NCBI GenBank assembly: GCA_023145595.1
Contig: JAGLDM010000421.1
Location: forward strand, 1-10,603
Reading direction: 5' to 3'
Length of the DNA stretch: 10,603 nt
Source: Flavobacteriaceae bacterium
GTDB taxonomy: Bacteria; Bacteroidota; Bacteroidia; Flavobacteriales; Flavobacteriaceae
The translations under genes and the position numbers were made by a program. Shown here one piece after another: positions 5,950 to 10,603 of this stretch. The notes under the pieces are model-generated. The model was not told the DNA's origin. It made no database searches and saw nothing but the letters and a program-made list of their open reading frames with translations. Position 1 is the first letter of the stretch; every line of letters starts with the position of its first letter.

Positions 5950-7626
5950 TTAAGATAATCCTGAAATCACACCATCATCATCAATTGTCATATTTGTTGA
6001 TGCGGGAATAGGTGGCAATCCAGGCATACGCATCATTTTCCCTAAAATAGGAATCACAAATCTTGCCCCTGCAGCAATTTCAATTTCACGCACTGTAATT
6101 GTAAACCCGGTTGGTCTCCCTATTAATGTTGCATCATCAGAAAATGAACGTTGCGTTTTTGCCATACAAACAGCAAAATCATTATAGCCTAAACGCTCAA
6201 TTCTTTTTAAATTAAGAAGTGCTTTTTTTGCATAATTTACTCGAACCGCACCATAGATTTCCGTTGCAATTTTTTCTATTTTTTCTTTCATCGGTGATTT
6301 CCAATCATACAACGGTCTGAATTCAGTAGCACTTTCTCCCACTACCTTAACCACTGCTTTTGCCAAATCTAACGCGCCTTCTCCTCCATGCTCCCACCCA
6401 TTCATCACAACTGCTTGAACTCCCATTTTAGCACAAGAATCTATTACAAATTTCACTTCCTCTTCACTATCTGAAAGAAATGAATTTATTGCAACTACAG
6501 GTTCTATTTGGAATTTTCTAATATTCTCAATATGCTTTTCTAAATTTGGAAACCCGTTTTTAACCCGTTCTAAATCTGGAGTGTCATAAGCAATCGCTTT
6601 GGTTCCCCCATGATGACGTAACGCCCTAATTGTAGCAACCAACACCACTGCCTTCGGATTCAATTTAGCAGCAACACACTTAATGTTTAAGAATTTTTCC
6701 GCACCCAAATCGGCTCCAAATCCGGCTTCCGTTATCACATAATTTGATAAAGACAATCCCATTTTAGTAGCAATGATGGTATTTGTTCCTTGAGCAATAT
6801 TAGCAAAAGGGCCACCATGAATAATTGCTGGATTCCCTTCTAAGGTTTGAACCAAGTTTGGCTTAATAGCATCTTTTAATAAAATTGCCATGGCGTGCTC
6901 TGCTTTTAAATCACGTGCAAAAATCGGTTTTTTATCAAAAGTAAAACCAATAAATATATCGCCTAAGCGTTGTTTTAAATCTTTAAATCCAGTAGTCATA
7001 CACAATATTGCCATGATTTCAGAAGCTGGAGTTATATTAAATCCTTCTTGTCTTGGAATTCCGTTTCCTGTCCCTCCCAGACCAATTGTAATATCACGCA
7101 AAGCGCGATCATTCATATCAATTACGCGTTTCCACAAAATTGTACGAGGATCTATATTTAGGTTTCCCGTTTTACTTTGTAAATTATTATCAATTAAAGC
7201 CGATAGTAAGTTATTTGCCTTTTCAACCGCATTAAAATCGCCTGTAAAATGTAAATTAATATCTTCCATAGGAACCACCTGAGAATAACCTCCGCCGGCA
7301 GCACCACCTTTCATACCAAAAACGGGGCCTAAAGAAGGCTCTCGAAGTACCGAAATTGCCTGCTTCCCTATTTTATTAAGCCCCTCTGTAAGCCCTATAG
7401 AAACCGTTGTTTTCCCTTCTCCAGCAGGTGTTGGAGTTAAGGCTGTTACTAAAACCAAATTATTCTTTTCAATTGAACCCTCGTCTATAAGCGATAAGGG
7501 GAGTTTTGCTTTATATTTCCCATACAATTCCAAATCATCCTCATCAATATTTATTTTTTTTGCAATCTCTTTGATATGAATCAAAGTTGCATCTTGTGCT
7601 ATTTCTATGTCCGATTTAAAACTCAT
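5950..7626 (-). CDS. fhs: Formate-tetrahydrofolate ligase (10-formyl-THF synthetase)
   Basis: A 558-residue cytoplasmic enzyme that joins formate to tetrahydrofolate with ATP, giving 10-formyl-THF for purine synthesis, initiator-tRNA formylation and one-carbon balance. The ATP-binding P-loop TPTPAGEGKTT is at 64-74. The family signature GMKGGAAGGGYSQVVP (104-119), continuing with MEDINLHFTGD, is intact, as is VLVATIRALRHHGG (328-341) and the C-terminal MRMPGLPPIPAS. The length matches the usual 555-560 residues and there is no sign of damage. It is a monocistronic gene as far as visible: it converges on DUF975 (28-base gap) and diverges from secDF (206-base gap). The folate partner gene folD is not in the window. 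Confidence 0.98.
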   Translation of the reverse strand: MSFKSDIEIAQDATLIHIKEIAKKINIDEDDLELYGKYKAKLPLSLIDEGSIEKNNLVLVTALTPTPAGEGKTTVSIGLTEGLNKIGKQAISVLREPSLGPVFGMKGGAAGGGYSQVVPMEDINLHFTGDFNAVEKANNLLSALIDNNLQSKTGNLNIDPRTILWKRVIDMNDRALRDITIGLGGTGNGIPRQEGFNITPASEIMAILCMTTGFKDLKQRLGDIFIGFTFDKKPIFARDLKAEHAMAILLKDAIKPNLVQTLEGNPAIIHGGPFANIAQGTNTIIATKMGLSLSNYVITEAGFGADLGAEKFLNIKCVAAKLNPKAVVLVATIRALRHHGGTKAIAYDTPDLERVKNGFPNLEKHIENIRKFQIEPVVAINSFLSDSEEEVKFVIDSCAKMGVQAVVMNGWEHGGEGALDLAKAVVKVVGESATEFRPLYDWKSPMKEKIEKIATEIYGAVRVNYAKKALLNLKRIERLGYNDFAVCMAKTQRSFSDDATLIGRPTGFTITVREIEIAAGARFVIPILGKMMRMPGLPPIPASTNMTIDDDGVISGLS

Positions 7627-7645
7627 ATTAAATTATTTCAGACTG

Positions 7646-7653
7646 CTAATATA
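7646..7653 (-). promoter_or_regulatory. Candidate -7 box of fhs (TATATTAG)
   Basis: On the minus strand TATATTAGC lies 19 bases before the fhs ATG. It differs from TAnnTTTG at one fixed position and is the same nine-base word as the candidate box of the DUF975 gene. I see no convincing -33 element at the expected spacing. Confidence 0.35.
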
Positions 7654-7684
7654 CTCTTTTACCCCAAAATTTTCTTCCCTTAAA

Positions 7685-7707
7685 TTGAAATTATATTCAT
7701 AATTCAA
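7685..7707. repeat. Inverted repeat in the fhs-secDF divergent region
   Basis: TTGAAATTAT (7685-7694) and ATAATTCAA (7699-7707) are complementary over nine pairs, with one bulged A and a 4-base loop (ATTC). It sits between the two promoters, about 60 bases before fhs and 82 bases upstream of the secDF -7 box. It could be an operator, but A/T-rich palindromes arise easily by chance in DNA of this composition. Confidence 0.4.
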
Positions 7708-7766
7708 CTACTAAATTGTTCAAATTTTAAACATATCGAAATCAAGTCAATTAATTCAGAATAACC

Positions 7767-7797
7767 TTAGTATTTAAACACGGAAATCATATATTTG
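7767..7797 (+). promoter_or_regulatory. Candidate promoter of secDF
   Basis: TATATTTG (7790-7797) is a perfect Bacteroidetes -7 box. TTAG (7767-7770), a one-base variant of the TTTG -33 box, lies 19 bases before it. The start of transcription would be near 7800-7803, giving a leader of about 30 bases rich in A before the ATG at 7833. This is the best-placed full promoter in the window. Confidence 0.6.
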
Positions 7798-7832
7798 CAC
7801 GTTTATTAAAAAAATCTTTAAATCAAAAGACA

Positions 7833-10603
7833 ATGCAAAACAAAGGATTTATTAAAATATTTGCTATCCTTTTCGGACTAGTAAGTTTGTACCAACTATC
7901 ATTTACTTGGTTCGCAAAAAATGTTACAGATGATGCAAAAGAATTTGCGGTTTTAAAAGCTGATGGTGATGCTTCACTAATAAATAAATTCGAAAGAACT
8001 TATTTAGATTCAGTTTCAAATGATACAATTCTAAGAACGTATCTTTTTGGAGATTACACCTACAACAACATCAAGGACAAGGCTATGAATTTAGGCTTGG
8101 ATTTAAAAGGGGGAATCAATGCTATTTTACAAGTATCTGTTAAAGATATTTTGATAGGATTATCTAACGATTCTAAAAATCCAATTTTCAATCAAGCATT
8201 AGATGCCGCTTCAATTGCTCAAAAAAATAACAATGCTGACTTTTTAGATTTATTTTTTGAAGAGTTTGAAAAAGCAAGTAATGGAACCGTTAAATTAAGT
8301 GACCCAAGTATTTTTGGAAACAAATCATTAAGTGGCAAAATTACTTTTAAAAACACAAATGATGAGGTTAAGCCAATTATCGAAGATGAAATTGATGCTT
8401 CTATCTCTACGGCATTTCAGGTATTAAGAAATCGTATTGATAAATTTGGAGTTACACAACCAAACATTCAACGTATTGGAACTTCAGGTAGAATCTTAAT
8501 TGAATTACCAGGAGCCAAAGATATTGATCGTGTTGAGAAATTATTACAAAGTACTGCCGAATTACAGTTTTGGGAAGCGTATCCTAACACTGAAATTCAA
8601 AACTTCTTATATGCTGCAGATGCTAAAACTTCAGAGTTATTAGCAAATACAACAGAAGAAAGCAAAGAGGAATCTAACGACTCTGAAAATCTTGATGATT
8701 TATTAGGTGAGGTTTCTGATTCTATTGCAACACAAAAAAAAGAAAACAGATTATTTTCTTATTTATATCCAAACACTGCTCAGAGTGCGAACCAAGCAAG
8801 TTCTTTAATAGGACAAGCTGCTGTTAAAGATACAGTTCGTGTAAATGAGTATTTAGCAATGAAAGACGTTAGAGCATTATTGCCTTCTGAATTGCGTTAT
8901 GTGAAATTCTTATGGGATGCAAAACCAAACGGAGAAGTTTTAGGCTTGTATGCTATTAAATCTAATCGTGAAGACTTAGCACCTATTGAAGGTGATGTTA
9001 TTGATGATGCTACTCAAACATTTGACCAGTTTGGGTCTCAACCAGAAGTAAGCATGTCTATGAATAGTTACGGAACTAAATTATGGGCAAAATTAACAAC
9101 AGAAAATGCCAATGGCGGATTTGTTGCTGTAGTATTAGATAACGAAGTACATTCTGCTCCTAGAGTTGGAGATCCAATTTTAGCAGGAAGAACCTCTATT
9201 TCTGGGGGAAATATGACATTAATAGAAGCGCAAGATTTAGCCAATGTTTTAAAAGCAGGAAAATTACCTGCCGCAGCGCATATTGTTCAATCTGCTGTGG
9301 TAGGTGCATCATTAGGACAACAAGCAATTGATAGTAGTTTTAACTCTTTCGGTATTGCCTTAATCCTAATTTTAATTTGGATGATATTTTATTATGGTAA
9401 AGCAGGTTTGTATGCTAACATTGCCTTAGCAGTAAACATCTTATTCCTATTTGGTTGGTTAGCAGCCTTCGGCGCCGTATTAACATTACCTGGTATTGCT
9501 GGTATTATCTTAACAATAGGTATGTCGGTTGATGCGAACGTAATTATTTTTGAGCGTATTAAAGAAGAACTTGCTGGCGGAAAAGGATTGAAAGAAGCCA
9601 TTGCTGGTGGATTTAGTTTTAAAGGAGCATTATCTGCAATTTTAGATGCCAACGTTACTACATTCTTAACGGGTGTTATTTTATTCATCTTCGGTACAGG
9701 TCCAATTAAAGGATTTGCTTACACGTTAATGTTAGGTATTGTAACTTCATTCTTTTCAGCGGTATTTATTACACGTTTGATTTTGAATTGGCAAACTGCT
9801 AATAAAAGCACACTTACATTTAATACAAACTTAACAAAAGGTTGGTTCCAAAACATCAATATAGACTTCTTGAAAAAACGTAAAATTGCGTATGCAATTT
9901 CAGGAGCAGTTATCTTATTAGGTCTCGGATCATTATTTACCAATAGTTTGAATTATGGAGTTGACTTTATTGGAGGTCGTACTTACGTTGTGAAATTTGA
10001 CCAAGCCGTAAACCCAACAGAAGTTGCTGGAACATTGAAAGGTGTTTTTGAAGATGCTCCAGAAGTAAAAACTTATGGTGAGAATTCTCAATTAAAAATT
10101 ACTACCAAATTCAGAATTGAAGAGGAAGGAAATAATATTGATAATGAAGTAAGAGATTTATTATTTACAGGCTTACAAACTTATTTACCAGACGGTTTAA
10201 CATTAGAACAATTTAAGGTTGACTATAAAGGTGATAAAATTGCAGGTGTTGTAAGTAAAATGAAAGTAGAACCAACCATTGCAGATGATATTAAAACTGC
10301 AGCAGGATGGGCTATCATCGGATCTTTATTAGTAGTATTCCTTTACATCTTATTACGTTTCCAAAAATGGCAATATAGTTTAGGTGCTGTTGCTGCAGTA
10401 TTTCATGATGTTCTTATCGTATTAGCAATCTTCTCGTTCGGATATAAATTCATGCCTTTTGATATGGAAATCGGGCAATCATTTATAGCAGCTATTCTAA
10501 CAGTAGTTGGATACTCGTTGAATGATACCGTGGTTATTTTTGACCGAATTAGGGAATATACAGCAACACATTCAACTTGGAAATATTCAAGAATAGTAAA
10601 CAC
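7833..10603 (+). CDS. secDF: Fused protein translocase subunit SecDF (3' end outside the window)
   Basis: An open frame of 923 complete codons runs from the ATG at 7833 to the window edge without a stop. Residues about 5-25 form the first membrane helix. The SecD motif NLGLDLKGGINA begins near 86 (LGLDLKGG at 87-94). The large periplasmic P1 region follows, with AFQVLRNRIDKFGV at about 195. SecD helices begin near 507 and include GMSVDANVIIFERI (563-576). The SecF half starts with a helix at about 683-704, then NYGVDFIGGRTY (707-718), helices from about 827, and the SecF motif GYSLNDTVVIFDRI (893-906). SecDF works with SecYEG and uses the proton gradient to pull secreted proteins across the inner membrane. 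Bacteroidetes normally carry SecD and SecF fused, at roughly 990 residues, so about 70 residues are probably missing here. The P1 region holds an acidic, Ser-rich stretch at about 271-306. Other frames here are shadows. Confidence 0.97.
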   Translation, partial: MQNKGFIKIFAILFGLVSLYQLSFTWFAKNVTDDAKEFAVLKADGDASLINKFERTYLDSVSNDTILRTYLFGDYTYNNIKDKAMNLGLDLKGGINAILQVSVKDILIGLSNDSKNPIFNQALDAASIAQKNNNADFLDLFFEEFEKASNGTVKLSDPSIFGNKSLSGKITFKNTNDEVKPIIEDEIDASISTAFQVLRNRIDKFGVTQPNIQRIGTSGRILIELPGAKDIDRVEKLLQSTAELQFWEAYPNTEIQNFLYAADAKTSELLANTTEESKEESNDSENLDDLLGEVSDSIATQKKENRLFSYLYPNTAQSANQASSLIGQAAVKDTVRVNEYLAMKDVRALLPSELRYVKFLWDAKPNGEVLGLYAIKSNREDLAPIEGDVIDDATQTFDQFGSQPEVSMSMNSYGTKLWAKLTTENANGGFVAVVLDNEVHSAPRVGDPILAGRTSISGGNMTLIEAQDLANVLKAGKLPAAAHIVQSAVVGASLGQQAIDSSFNSFGIALILILIWMIFYYGKAGLYANIALAVNILFLFGWLAAFGAVLTLPGIAGIILTIGMSVDANVIIFERIKEELAGGKGLKEAIAGGFSFKGALSAILDANVTTFLTGVILFIFGTGPIKGFAYTLMLGIVTSFFSAVFITRLILNWQTANKSTLTFNTNLTKGWFQNINIDFLKKRKIAYAISGAVILLGLGSLFTNSLNYGVDFIGGRTYVVKFDQAVNPTEVAGTLKGVFEDAPEVKTYGENSQLKITTKFRIEEEGNNIDNEVRDLLFTGLQTYLPDGLTLEQFKVDYKGDKIAGVVSKMKVEPTIADDIKTAAGWAIIGSLLVVFLYILLRFQKWQYSLGAVAAVFHDVLIVLAIFSFGYKFMPFDMEIGQSFIAAILTVVGYSLNDTVVIFDRIREYTATHSTWKYSRIVN

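Noticed and set aside
5923..5958. Possible bidirectional terminator between DUF975 and fhs
   Set aside because: TTATCT (5923-5928) and AGATAA (5953-5958) can pair, but the stem is only six weak pairs with a 24-base loop and overlaps the fhs stop; not enough to call a terminator.
6890..7282. Open frame of 130 codons on the plus strand
   Set aside because: Antisense inside fhs, across the conserved folate-ligase blocks.
9392..10603. Three minus-strand open frames (9392-9688, 9719-9943, 10403-10603)
   Set aside because: Shadows of the continuous secDF frame, which carries all the SecD and SecF motifs over the same bases.
1..10603. Defence island, mobile element or biosynthetic cluster
   Set aside because: No integrase, transposase, toxin-antitoxin pair, nuclease or synthase gene, no long direct repeats or CRISPR-like array; the genes are core or near-core with uniform composition.

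Overview
The window looks like chromosomal core and near-core sequence from a member of the Flavobacteriaceae (Bacteroidota). The evidence is low GC with A/T-rich intergenic DNA, promoter boxes of the Bacteroidetes type (TAnnTTTG), signal peptides ending in FSQ, a secreted protease with a C-terminal type IX secretion (T9SS) sorting domain, a fused SecDF, and no systematic Shine-Dalgarno sequences. I saw no rRNA, tRNA, insertion sequence, CRISPR array or phage gene, and no stretch longer than about 210 bases without a gene.

Layout. (1) Bases 1-1250, plus strand: the 3' end of a lytic-transglycosylase-type gene, joined by an ATGA overlap to a half-size TauE/SafE (TSUP) permease, then after 13 bases a small outer-membrane beta-barrel-like protein. 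(2) Bases 1247-5176, minus strand: mnmA (tRNA 2-thiolation), a 205-base spacer with a short degenerate repeat, then a T9SS-secreted subtilisin-like protease joined by a second ATGA overlap to a FabK/nitronate monooxygenase-type flavoenzyme. The flavoenzyme and the barrel-like gene converge, with stop codons overlapping in a TTAA palindrome. (3) Bases 5316-5921, plus strand: a DUF975 multi-pass membrane protein, divergent from mnmA. (4) Bases 5950-7626, minus strand: fhs (formate-tetrahydrofolate ligase), convergent with DUF975. (5) From 7833 to the window end, plus strand: secDF, divergent from fhs, intact but cut off before its C-terminus. secDF is a large gene that extends past the window edge.

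Together the genes cover housekeeping work (tRNA modification, one-carbon metabolism, Sec export) and cell-envelope functions. SecDF would help export the signal-peptide proteins seen here, namely the protease and the barrel-like protein. I do not see a convincing undescribed multi-gene system. The points most worth checking are small: an apparently leaderless promoter for the protease, the CTCTGTGA-type repeat beside it, the two 4-base gene overlaps, the terminator-free convergent junction, and a 12-base word shared by two divergent intergenic regions.
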